Source of the DNA: Streptococcus sanguinis
GTDB lineage: Bacteria; Bacillota; Bacilli; Lactobacillales; Streptococcaceae
Length of the DNA: 64,000 nt
NCBI RefSeq assembly: GCF_019929225.1
Contig: NZ_JAHZPA010000002.1
Span: forward strand, 62,001-126,000
Reading direction: 5' to 3'
Shown here: positions 33,253 to 41,572 of the stretch, one piece after another
Layout: each line of letters starts with the position of its first letter
Numbering within the stretch: the stretch's first letter is position 1
Notes under the pieces: generated by a model
Seen by the model: only the letters and a program-made list of their open reading frames with translations
The model's database searches: none
Told to the model about the DNA's origin: nothing
Program-made: the position numbers and the translations under genes

Positions 33253-34914
33253 ATGAGATCCAAACGTTTTGAAGTATTAAGCAAACGCCCTATCAACCAA
33301 GATGGATTTGTAAAAGAATGGGTTGAAGAAGGTTTGGTGGCTATGGAAAGTCCCAATGACCCTAAACCCAGTATCAAAATTCAAAATGGGAAAGTGGTTG
33401 AGTTAGACGGCAAACCAAAAGAAGAATTTGACCTGATTGACCAATTCATTGCCAATTATGGGATTGACCTGAGCCGAGCTGAAGAAGTTATTCAGATGGA
33501 CTCACGAGAGATTGCCAATAAAATATTGACACCGAATGTACCTCGGACAGAAATCATCAAGCTGACCAAGGCCATGACTCCGGCTAAAATCATTGAAGTG
33601 GTCAATCAGATGAATGTCGTAGAAATCATGATGTGTCTGCAAAAGATGCGGACCCGTAAGCAAACAGCTACGCAAGCCCACGTCACTAATGTCAATGATA
33701 ATCCAGTTCAGATTGCAGCAGATGCAGCTGAAGGGGCTCTGCGTGGTTTTGCAGAGCAGGAAACAACGGTTGCCGTAGTGCGTTATGCTCCTTTCAATGC
33801 CCTGTCACTGATGATTGGCTCCCAAGTGGGCCGTCCTGGGGTACTGACTCAGTGCTCCTTGGAAGAAGCGACAGAACTAGAATTTGGTATGCGTGGCTTT
33901 ACGGCCTATGCTGAGACCATCTCTGTTTATGGTACAGAAGATGTCTTCACTGATGGAGATGATACACCTTGGTCCAAGGCCTTTCTGGCTTCCGCCTATG
34001 CCTCTCGTGGACTCAAGATGCGTTTCACTTCCGGTACGGGGTCTGAAGTGCAGATGGGACAAGCTGAAGGCAAGTCCATGCTCTATCTGGAAGCTCGCTG
34101 TCTCTATGTAACAAAAGCAGCTGGGGTTCAAGGAACTCAGAATGGATCAGTAAGCTGTATCGGTATTCCTGCAGCTGTTCCGAGTGGTATTCGGGCAGTC
34201 GTTGCTGAAAACTTGATTGCCAGCATGCTGGACTTGGAATGCGCTTCATCAAATGACCAAACCTTTACTCACTCAGACTTACGTCGCTCCGTTCGGACTT
34301 TGATGCAGTTTGCACCAGGTACAGACTTTATCAACTCTGGCTACTCTGCTACGCCAAACTATGACAATATGTTTGCCGGCTCTAACTGGGATGCGGAAGA
34401 CTTTGACGACTACAATGTCTTGCAACGTGACCTGCGGGTAGACGGTGGTCTTCGTCCTGTACGAGAAGAGGAAGTTGTAAAGGTTCGGAACAAGGCAGCA
34501 CGCGTTATGCAAGCTCTTTTCAAAGGCTTGGGCCTGCCGCCGATTACCGACGAAGAAGTCGAAGCAGCGACCTATGCTCATGGCTCTAAAGATATGCCAG
34601 AGCGGGATAAGGTTGAAGACATCAAGGCTGCTCAAGGTATTCTGGAACGCGGAGTTCAAGGGGCTGATTTGATCAAAGCCTTGGCTAATAATGGCTTCCC
34701 AGAAGTTGCCAATGAGCTGCTCAATTTGTTCAAGCAACGTGTAGCAGGAGATTTCCTGCAAACATCTGCTATCTTTGATCGGGATTGGAATGTTATTTCA
34801 GCGGTGAATTCACCGAATGACTATGTTGGTGTCGGTACAGGCCATCGTCTGGTCGGCGAAGAATGGGAAAAAGTCAAAGACATTCCTAAAGCGATTGACC
34901 CGCGTGATGTATAG
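33253..34914 (+). CDS. pduC: Propanediol/glycerol dehydratase large subunit PduC
   Basis: 553 residues, standard length. [23 protein letters not shown] at the start, then conserved blocks [26 protein letters not shown] and [19 protein letters not shown] of the B12-dependent diol dehydratase TIM barrel. It converts 1,2-propanediol to propionaldehyde (or glycerol to 3-hydroxypropionaldehyde). Sequence alone does not separate diol from glycerol preference; PduX/PduO company and PduF allow both. Confidence 0.96.
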   Translation: MRSKRFEVLSKRPINQDGFVKEWVEEGLVAMESPNDPKPSIKIQNGKVVELDGKPKEEFDLIDQFIANYGIDLSRAEEVIQMDSREIANKILTPNVPRTEIIKLTKAMTPAKIIEVVNQMNVVEIMMCLQKMRTRKQTATQAHVTNVNDNPVQIAADAAEGALRGFAEQETTVAVVRYAPFNALSLMIGSQVGRPGVLTQCSLEEATELEFGMRGFTAYAETISVYGTEDVFTDGDDTPWSKAFLASAYASRGLKMRFTSGTGSEVQMGQAEGKSMLYLEARCLYVTKAAGVQGTQNGSVSCIGIPAAVPSGIRAVVAENLIASMLDLECASSNDQTFTHSDLRRSVRTLMQFAPGTDFINSGYSATPNYDNMFAGSNWDAEDFDDYNVLQRDLRVDGGLRPVREEEVVKVRNKAARVMQALFKGLGLPPITDEEVEAATYAHGSKDMPERDKVEDIKAAQGILERGVQGADLIKALANNGFPEVANELLNLFKQRVAGDFLQTSAIFDRDWNVISAVNSPNDYVGVGTGHRLVGEEWEKVKDIPKAIDPRDV

Positions 34915-34925
34915 GAGGAGCTAAG

Positions 34926-35594
34926 ATGACAGAGATAAATGAAACTTTACTGCGCTCCATTATTGCAGAAGTGATGAAAGAGATGAGCGTCAATACCAAC
35001 GAAACAGCTGCTGAAACAAGCGAAAAGCCTGTCACAAAGCCTGTGTCCAATGAAAAAGCTGTCATCCGTACAGTTGGTGTGGCTAAACCTAGCCAGTCAA
35101 CGGATGAAGTCGTTATTGCAGTTGGACCTGCCTTTGGAGAACAGCAGGTGAAGACGATGGTGGACATTCCTCATACGGAAGTACTGCGTCAGCTGGTGGC
35201 TGGTATCGAAGAAGAAGGGCTCAAGGCTCGCATTGTCAAGGTCTATCGTTCTTCTGACGTTGCCTTTGTAGCGGTAGAAGGAGACCACTTGTCTGGTTCT
35301 GGCATTTCTATCGGTGTTCAGTCTAAGGGAACAACGGTTATTCACCAACGTGATTTGCCACCGCTCAGTAATCTGGAACTCTTCCCGCAGGCACCTTTGT
35401 TAACTCCTGAAACCTATCGTTTGATTGGTAAAAATGCTGCTAAGTATGCCAAGGGTGAAACACCAAATCCGGTGCCAACCCTTAACGACCAAATGGCTCG
35501 TCCTAAGTACCAGGCCTACTCAGCTTTGCTGCATATCAAGGAAACGAAACTGGTTAAAAGAGGAAAACCAGCTGATGAATGTCAGGTGATTTGA
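34926..35594 (+). CDS. pduD: Propanediol dehydratase medium subunit PduD
   Basis: 222 residues. Residues 1-20 ([20 protein letters not shown]) form an amphipathic targeting helix, followed by a Thr/Glu/Lys linker to about residue 50. The body has [21 protein letters not shown] and [36 protein letters not shown], the cobalamin-contact region. AGGAGG lies at the end of pduC. Confidence 0.95.
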   Translation: MTEINETLLRSIIAEVMKEMSVNTNETAAETSEKPVTKPVSNEKAVIRTVGVAKPSQSTDEVVIAVGPAFGEQQVKTMVDIPHTEVLRQLVAGIEEEGLKARIVKVYRSSDVAFVAVEGDHLSGSGISIGVQSKGTTVIHQRDLPPLSNLELFPQAPLLTPETYRLIGKNAAKYAKGETPNPVPTLNDQMARPKYQAYSALLHIKETKLVKRGKPADECQVI

Positions 35595-35624
35595 TGCATA
35601 TGATGTCTACAAGGAGAAATCAGA

Positions 35625-36140
35625 ATGAGTGAATCAGTAGAAACATTAGTAAAACAAATATTAGCCGAGCTAAGCGATAGCAGCTCAGCTAGTCAAGGAG
35701 CAGCCAATCGTCCTGTCAGTTCTGATGAAGCGACAGCGGCTGATTATCCTATTTCTAAAAAACACCCAGACTGGATAAAGGTTGGTCAGGATAAGAAATT
35801 CGAAGATATTACTCTGGAAAATATCTTGTCTGGCTATGTAAAAGCAGAGGATTTGCGGATTAAGCCGGAGATTTTGATCAAGCAAGGTGAAATTGCTAAG
35901 AATGCCGGCCGCGAAGCAATCCAGTATAACTTTTCTCGGGCTGCGGAACTGACCAAGGTTCCGGATGCGCGTGTGTTGGAAATCTACAATGCCCTGCGCC
36001 CTTACCGGTCTTCCAAACAGGAATTATTGGACATTGCCAATGAATTGGAAAACCAATATGGAGCTGTTATCTGTGCGGGCTTTGTCAGAGAAGCCGCTGA
36101 AAATTATGAACGCCGCAAGAAGTTGAAAGGCGACAACTAA
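35625..36140 (+). CDS. pduE: Propanediol dehydratase small subunit PduE
   Basis: 171 residues. The N-terminus (ETLVKQILAELSDS) is a short helix like those of PduD and EutC. The body starts with DYPISKKHPDWIK and contains RAAELTKVPDARVLEIYNALRPYRS, conserved in the small subunit. A 98-bp gap follows before pduG, holding inverted segments around ATTTTGGG/CTCAAAAT that are probably only partly structured. Confidence 0.94.
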   Translation: MSESVETLVKQILAELSDSSSASQGAANRPVSSDEATAADYPISKKHPDWIKVGQDKKFEDITLENILSGYVKAEDLRIKPEILIKQGEIAKNAGREAIQYNFSRAAELTKVPDARVLEIYNALRPYRSSKQELLDIANELENQYGAVICAGFVREAAENYERRKKLKGDN

Positions 36141-36238
36141 TCCGGTTTTATCAAGGCTATTTTGGGTTGAGAAAAGATTATTATCACTGCTTTTATAAAT
36201 GCTACTCAAAATAGCCTAATCTTGGTGGAGGTGAAAAT

Positions 36239-38095
36239 GTGAAACGAATCATTGGAGTAGACATAGGCAATTCTTCTACCGAGTCTGCCTTAGCTGAAGT
36301 GCAAGATGATGGAAGCATTCACTTTCTTGCCTCAGCCATTGCGGATACAACAGGTATCAAGGGGACCAAGGAAAATGTCCACGGGATTTATCAATCTCTG
36401 AGAAAATTGATGGAGCAAATATCCTTTGAACTGGGACAAGTTGATTTGATTCGGATCAATGAAGCGACGCCTGTTATCGGTGATGTTGCCATGGAAACTA
36501 TCACAGAGACGGTCATTACTGAGTCTACCATGATTGGTCATAATCCGCGTACTCCAGGCGGTCTGGGTCTGGGGATTGGACTCACGGTAGATATTCTCGA
36601 CTTGGTTCATCATCCTCTTGATGGGAAATACATCGTGGTAGTGCCGAAGGTCATTGATTTTGACTTGGTTGCCCAGCTAATCAATGCCTATCTAGCCAAG
36701 GGCTATCAGATTACCGCTGCCATTCTGCAGGCGGATGATGGGGTTCTGGTCAATAACCGCATTAGCCAGAAGATTCCAATCGTGGATGAGATTCTCTTTA
36801 TTGACAAGGTTCCTTTGGGAATGCAAGCTGCTGTTGAAGTAGTAGAGCAGGGAAAGGTGATTTCTCAATTATCCAATCCCTATGGTATTGCGACGGTCTT
36901 TGGCTTGAGTGCAGAAGAGACGAAAAGCATTGTTCCCATTGCCCGTGCCCTCATTGGCAACCGCTCAGCTGTCGTGATTAAGACACCGGCAGGTGACGTT
37001 CAGGCTCGGACGATTCCAGCAGGTAGTATCCAAATTATCGGCAAGGAGCATACCTTAAAGGTAGATATTTCCAAGGGTGCTGATGAGATTATGGAGAAAA
37101 TTGTCTATGCTGGCGAGATTAGCAATGTTGTCGGAGAGGCGGGCACCAATGTTGGTGGCATGCTGGAGAAGGTGCGCCAAACCATGGCTGACCTGACCGA
37201 GAAAGAGCCTTCCGACATTTATATCCGTGACTTACTAGCCGTTAATACTTTTGCTCCGATTTCTGTGCGCGGTGGTGTGGCTGGAGAATTTTCTATGGAG
37301 CAGGCTGTCGGTATAGCCTCTATGGTAAATTCTGACAAGCTACAAATGTCCATCATTGCCCAAGAAGTCGAACGAGAGCTGGGTATCACTGTAGAAATCG
37401 GTGGAGCAGAAGCTGAATCAGCTATCCTCGGGGCTCTGACTACACCAGGGACGGATCGCCCCTTGGCTATTTTGGACTTAGGAGCAGGCTCGACAGATGC
37501 TTCCATTATTGATAGCATGGGTCAAATCTTGGCTGTCCATCTAGCCGGTGCCGGTGATATGGTAACCATGCTGATCAATTCGGAGTTGGGACTGGAAAAT
37601 CATCATCTGGCAGAGGACATCAAACGATATCCTCTGGCCAAGGTAGAAAGTCTTTTCCATATCCGGCATGAAGACGGCACTGTTCAATTTTTTGACAAGC
37701 CGTTGTCTGGAGATTTGTTTGCCAGAGTCGTCATCGTCAAGGAAAATGATGAATTTGTTCCTATTGATGATGGAGACTACTCTATCGAAAAAATCAAACT
37801 CGTTCGGCAGTCAGCCAAGGAAAGGGTCTTTGTTACCAATGCGGTTCGAGCTCTCAAGCGCGTCAGTCCCACTCAGAATATTCGAGACATTCCTTTCGTT
37901 GTCATCGTAGGTGGCTCAGCTTTGGACTTTGAAATACCTCAGCTAGTGACCGAAGCCCTCTCTCAGCATGCCATTGTAGCTGGTCGAGGCAATGTGCGTG
38001 GCTTGGTGGGACCTCGAAATGCAGTAGCGACCGGACTGATTTTGACCTATGTCAGAGAGAAATGGGGGGCCGGCTATGGAATTAGCTTATACTAG
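36239..38095 (+). CDS. pduG: Diol dehydratase reactivase large subunit PduG
   Basis: 618 residues from GTG 36239 after GGTGGAGGTG (an ATG two bases earlier is followed by a stop). ATPase motifs IGVDIGNSSTESAL at the start and LAILDLGAGSTDASII near residue 405 place it with the chaperone-like reactivases. With PduH it removes damaged cobalamin from PduCDE using ATP. It is the functional counterpart of EutA for the other lyase. Confidence 0.95.
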   Translation: MKRIIGVDIGNSSTESALAEVQDDGSIHFLASAIADTTGIKGTKENVHGIYQSLRKLMEQISFELGQVDLIRINEATPVIGDVAMETITETVITESTMIGHNPRTPGGLGLGIGLTVDILDLVHHPLDGKYIVVVPKVIDFDLVAQLINAYLAKGYQITAAILQADDGVLVNNRISQKIPIVDEILFIDKVPLGMQAAVEVVEQGKVISQLSNPYGIATVFGLSAEETKSIVPIARALIGNRSAVVIKTPAGDVQARTIPAGSIQIIGKEHTLKVDISKGADEIMEKIVYAGEISNVVGEAGTNVGGMLEKVRQTMADLTEKEPSDIYIRDLLAVNTFAPISVRGGVAGEFSMEQAVGIASMVNSDKLQMSIIAQEVERELGITVEIGGAEAESAILGALTTPGTDRPLAILDLGAGSTDASIIDSMGQILAVHLAGAGDMVTMLINSELGLENHHLAEDIKRYPLAKVESLFHIRHEDGTVQFFDKPLSGDLFARVVIVKENDEFVPIDDGDYSIEKIKLVRQSAKERVFVTNAVRALKRVSPTQNIRDIPFVVIVGGSALDFEIPQLVTEALSQHAIVAGRGNVRGLVGPRNAVATGLILTYVREKWGAGYGISLY

Positions 38096-38456
38096 AAAGC
38101 CCACCATTAGGTTTATTGCTACGGACAATGCTCCTGCGGATAAGGTGGCACAAATCGGCTACGGTATCGAAGAGGAAGGTATTCCTTTTAGTCTGGTCAG
38201 CCCAGATGAACTTAGCGATCCTGTATCACTAGCGCATGTGGCTGCAACTCAATCCCAGCTGTTAGTAGGGATTGCCTGTGACGGGCGAGATGCAGTCCTC
38301 CATTATCGTAACTTGCCGCTTGAAAAATTTATCTATCGTATCAAAGATTATTCCGCTATACCGGACCACGTCTTGCGCCTATTTGGTTCAAATGCAGCGC
38401 GTTTGGTCAAGGGAGTCCCGTTTAAAAAATCTGACCTGTTAGAAGCATCTTTTTGA
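38076..38456 (+). CDS. pduH: Diol dehydratase reactivase small subunit PduH
   Basis: 126 residues from ATG 38076, which has a G-rich site (GGGGGG) nine bases upstream and lies inside the end of pduG. An ATG at 38049 would add nine residues. IRFIATDNAPADKVAQIGYGIEEEGIPF and IGIACDGRDAVLHYRNLP match the small subunit, whose fold mimics PduD. Overlap with pduG suggests coupled translation. Confidence 0.9.
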   Translation: MELAYTRKPTIRFIATDNAPADKVAQIGYGIEEEGIPFSLVSPDELSDPVSLAHVAATQSQLLVGIACDGRDAVLHYRNLPLEKFIYRIKDYSAIPDHVLRLFGSNAARLVKGVPFKKSDLLEASF

Positions 38457-38514
38457 CTTGTTCCGATCGATTCAAAAAGATGTCCGTATCAACTACTGAA
38501 AAGAGGTGAAATGG

Positions 38515-39048
38515 ATGGCTAGAGATAGAGAGAAAGACGAGCTCAGCAGTCCAGAACTATCAAGCTGGGAAGGAAACCCAGGATTGCAAGACATCATTAT
38601 CCAAAAAGTCCTTGCCAGATGCCAAACCTTACTGGATAAAGAGCCTCTTCTTTTCACAAATATCTATCAGGATGCCTGGGAATTGGTAACAAGGGCCAGA
38701 CGCAAGGCTGAAGAGCTGGGACTAGCCGTCGTGATAACGGTGGTTGATCCAGCAGCACAAGTTGTGATGACCTATCGTATGGAAAATGCCTTGTTAGTGA
38801 GTAACGATATGGCTTATAAGAAAGCTTATACAGCTGTCGGCATGAGAATGCAGTCCAAGGATTTAGCACCTTTAACTCAGCCTGGCCAATGGCTCTACCA
38901 GCTGGAAACGATGACTGACAATAAGGTCGTTAGTTTAGCAGGTGGCATTCCTATTTATTGCCAGTCAGAAATGATTGGCGGTATCGGCGTCAGCGGAGGA
39001 AGTTCTGAAGAAGACCAGTCCATTGCTGAGTATGCTATAGGTCTGTAG
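38515..39048 (+). CDS. GlcG/HbpS-like protein (PduO C-terminal domain as a separate gene)
   Basis: 177 residues from ATG 38515 after AGAGGTGAA. After a roughly 60-residue N-terminal extension, DAWELVTRARRKAEELGLAVVITVVDPAAQVV and GGIPIYCQSEMIGGIGVSGGSSEEDQSIAEYA match the heme-binding GlcG/HbpS family. In enteric bacteria this domain is fused to the adenosyltransferase PduO; here the two halves are about 22 kb apart. The role of the domain is unknown. Helical residues 25-45 might help targeting. Confidence 0.85.
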   Translation: MARDREKDELSSPELSSWEGNPGLQDIIIQKVLARCQTLLDKEPLLFTNIYQDAWELVTRARRKAEELGLAVVITVVDPAAQVVMTYRMENALLVSNDMAYKKAYTAVGMRMQSKDLAPLTQPGQWLYQLETMTDNKVVSLAGGIPIYCQSEMIGGIGVSGGSSEEDQSIAEYAIGL

Positions 39049-39150
39049 AGAAGCAATCTAGCAAATTAAATAATATCAGAGGAGAGAATACCGCTTGCAA
39101 TCCATGCTTTGGAGCTAGGGATTTTCTCCTATTTCACGAGCATATTTCTC

Positions 39151-39209
39151 TTATACTTTCTTAGACTCTATATTGCGCTGTAGAAGCAATATAGAGGAGA
39201 GAGTATAAA
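39151..39209 (+). other. Long imperfect hairpin in the leader of pduF
   Basis: CTCTATATTGC (39166-39176) and GCAATATAGAG (39186-39196) are perfectly complementary, and the outer parts TTATACT (from 39151) and AGTATAA (to 39208) extend the stem. No U-tract follows. Upstream at about 39079-39130, AGGAGAGAAT and ATTTTCTCCT form another stem. These could uncouple pduF and the kinase gene from the operon or protect their message. Confidence 0.5.
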
Positions 39210-39236
39210 GTATTTCGAAATGAAGGAGTATGGAGT

Positions 39237-39950
39237 ATGGAAAAATATCTAGGTGAATTTTTAGGCACCATGGTTCTGATGGTTTTTGGGAATGGAATCG
39301 GAGCGTCTATTAGTCTTAATAAGAGTCTTGCAAAAGGTTTCGCTCCCAATTGGTTTACCGTTGTATTTGGCTGGGGCTTGGCAGTGACCTTGGGTGTCTA
39401 TACGGCAGGATTTTATAATACTGGCGGTCACCTTAACCCAGCTGTCACTATTGCCTTTGCGGTGGGTGGCATCTTCCCTTGGGAACAAGTGGTGGGCTAT
39501 ATCATCGCTCAGATTCTAGGGGCTTTTGTCGGAGCGGCTATTGTAGTGCTCTTCTATTATCCCCATTTCAAAGAAACCAAGGCAGAAGAAGGCAACTCAG
39601 TTGGCGTATTTGCTACTGGACCAGCCATCCAGAATCCAGCATTTAATTTGCTCAGCGAGATCGTTGCGACTTTCTTCTTCATCTTTGCACTTTTGATGAT
39701 AACGCACGGCGAAATCACGCCTGGACTCACTCCACTCTTAGTTGGCTTCCTCATTATGGCGGTCGGCTTGTCTTTGGGTTCGACGACAGGTTTTGCCCTC
39801 AACCCAGCTCGGGACTTCGGTCCGCGCCTTGCTTATGCCCTCTTGCCAGTTCCGAATAAAGGAGATGCAAACTGGGCTTATGCTTGGGTGCCAATTGTAG
39901 GACCGACTATCGGCGCTGTCTTGGCTGTCTTGGCAGTCAATGCTATGTAA
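39237..39950 (+). CDS. pduF: Glycerol/propanediol facilitator PduF (MIP family)
   Basis: 237 residues, six membrane helices. The two aquaporin boxes are HLNPAVTIAF (near residue 66) and FALNPARDFGPR (near 184); Asp after the second NPAR is typical of glycerol facilitators rather than water channels. Located at the end of the pdu operon it should admit 1,2-propanediol or glycerol. AAGGAG precedes ATG 39237. Confidence 0.92.
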   Translation: MEKYLGEFLGTMVLMVFGNGIGASISLNKSLAKGFAPNWFTVVFGWGLAVTLGVYTAGFYNTGGHLNPAVTIAFAVGGIFPWEQVVGYIIAQILGAFVGAAIVVLFYYPHFKETKAEEGNSVGVFATGPAIQNPAFNLLSEIVATFFFIFALLMITHGEITPGLTPLLVGFLIMAVGLSLGSTTGFALNPARDFGPRLAYALLPVPNKGDANWAYAWVPIVGPTIGAVLAVLAVNAM

Positions 39951-40082
39951 TATATAAAATAGTAAATAAGCTAGCCGACCAGTTGAAGCTGCTTATTTAT
40001 CTAACAAGTAGCAATGGAAAATTTCAGTTTTCAAAAAACGTTATTTGAAAAAATCACTGTTTTCATTGCTCAGGAGAAAAAT

Positions 40083-41282
40083 ATGTCTAAAAAAATTTTT
40101 GCGATTAATGCGGGCAGTTCGTCATTAAAATTTCAACTGCTCAGTATGCCTGATGAAAGCCTTTTGGTGAAAGGAATTTTTGAAAAGATTGGCTTAAAGG
40201 AAGGCATTTTTAAGATTGAATTTGAAGGTCAAAAAGAAAAGGAACTGCTTGCGATTCCCTCTCATCAATTTGCGGTGGATTACCTGCTGAACTTTCTTTT
40301 GGAGCGGAAGCTGATTGCTTCTCTGGACGAGATAGATGGAGTCGGTCATCGGGTAGCACATGGCGGCGAGTCCTTTGATGATTCTGCTTTGATAGATGAG
40401 CGAGTGCTGTCCATCATTGAGAAGCTGTCCTTCTTGGCTCCTAGCCATAACCCTGTCAACTTGGTAGGGATTCGAGCTTTCCAAAAGGCCTTGCCGGAGA
40501 CAGGACAAGTGGCTGTGTTTGATACAGCCTTCCATCAAAGCCTTTCAGAAGCCTATTATCTCTATCCTCTTTCCTGGGATTACTATCATAAATACGGTCT
40601 GAGAAAGTATGGTTTCCATGGAACGAGTCATAAGTATATTGCTCAAAAGGTAAAGGAGATTTGGGAAGGGCAGGGAGAAGCTGCGGAGCATTTGAAGATT
40701 ATCAACTGCCATTTGGGCAATGGTGCTAGTATCTGCGCCATTAAAAATGGTCAGTCTGTCAATACTTCAATGGGATTCACCCCCTTAGCTGGCCTGATGA
40801 TGGGCTCCCGCTCCGGTGACATAGATCCCATGATTCTTCCTTTTTTGCTAGAACAAGAAAAATTATCAGCCCAGCAATTAAGCGATGTCCTCAATAAAGA
40901 ATCCGGTCTGCTAGCAATCTCCCAGCTCAGCAATGATTTAAGAGATGTTCTGGAAGCTTGTGATAGAGGCGATGAAAAAGCCAGTCTAGCAGTCAATATG
41001 TTTGTCAACCGCATCGCTCAGACCATTGCAAGCTACATCACAGATTTAGATGGGCTCGACGCCTTGGTTTTCACTGCTGGAATCGGGGAGAATTCAGCCT
41101 TGATCCGTAGCTTGGTCGTTCAAAAGCTCAATTGCTTAGGACTTTCTTTAAATCAGGCAGCTAACGAGCAAGGTCAGCTCTTTATTCAAAATTCCCAGTC
41201 TCAGGCTAAAATTCTCATTCTTCCAACCAACGAAGAACTGATGATTGCCCAAGACACCATGCGCTTGTTGGATTTTAAGTAG
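40083..41282 (+). CDS. pduW: Acetate/propionate kinase
   Basis: 399 residues from ATG 40083 after CAGGAG (a frame from 40014 adds 23 unlikely residues). ASKHA motifs: FAINAGSSSLKFQLL, GVGHRVAHGGE, GFHGTSHKYI, NCHLGNGASICAI and FTAGIGENS. It makes ATP from acetyl-phosphate or propionyl-phosphate, the last step of both pathways. It could be named ackA or pduW; its place after pduF favours a role for propionyl-phosphate. Confidence 0.9.
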   Translation: MSKKIFAINAGSSSLKFQLLSMPDESLLVKGIFEKIGLKEGIFKIEFEGQKEKELLAIPSHQFAVDYLLNFLLERKLIASLDEIDGVGHRVAHGGESFDDSALIDERVLSIIEKLSFLAPSHNPVNLVGIRAFQKALPETGQVAVFDTAFHQSLSEAYYLYPLSWDYYHKYGLRKYGFHGTSHKYIAQKVKEIWEGQGEAAEHLKIINCHLGNGASICAIKNGQSVNTSMGFTPLAGLMMGSRSGDIDPMILPFLLEQEKLSAQQLSDVLNKESGLLAISQLSNDLRDVLEACDRGDEKASLAVNMFVNRIAQTIASYITDLDGLDALVFTAGIGENSALIRSLVVQKLNCLGLSLNQAANEQGQLFIQNSQSQAKILILPTNEELMIAQDTMRLLDFK

Positions 41283-41386
41283 CCAAAAGAGGGGTAGAAT
41301 GTCCAAGGAGTGTTAGACACTATCGGAAAAAGGTCTCTTTATCAAAAAGAAAAAACACTTGTTTATCCTTGTGCTGTTTGGACTCG

Positions 41387-41422
41387 AAAAGACAGAGTAA
41401 AACCTCTGCCTTTTCTTTTTTT
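41387..41422 (+). terminator. Terminator of the pdu operon
   Basis: AAAAGACAGAG (41387-41397) and CTCTGCCTTTT (41404-41414) pair with one mismatch and are followed by CTTTTTTT. It separates the accessory metabolic block from the core secA region. Confidence 0.8.
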
Positions 41423-41493
41423 ATCCTCTAATCTCCTGCTATCTCCCGGTTCTGTAAGCACAGTTTGATGAAGCTTTTTTGCTTTTTTCATTC

Positions 41494-41522
41494 TTGAAAG
41501 ATATAGGAAAACATGCTATAAT
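41494..41522 (+). promoter_or_regulatory. secA promoter
   Basis: TTGAAA (41494-41499), 17-bp spacer and TATAAT (41517-41522) with an extended TG at 41514. The next gene starts 50 bp downstream. Confidence 0.8.
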
Positions 41523-41572
41523 GAAAAGAACATTCTAAAAATCAGAAAGATTATTATATAGTAAGGAAAAAA

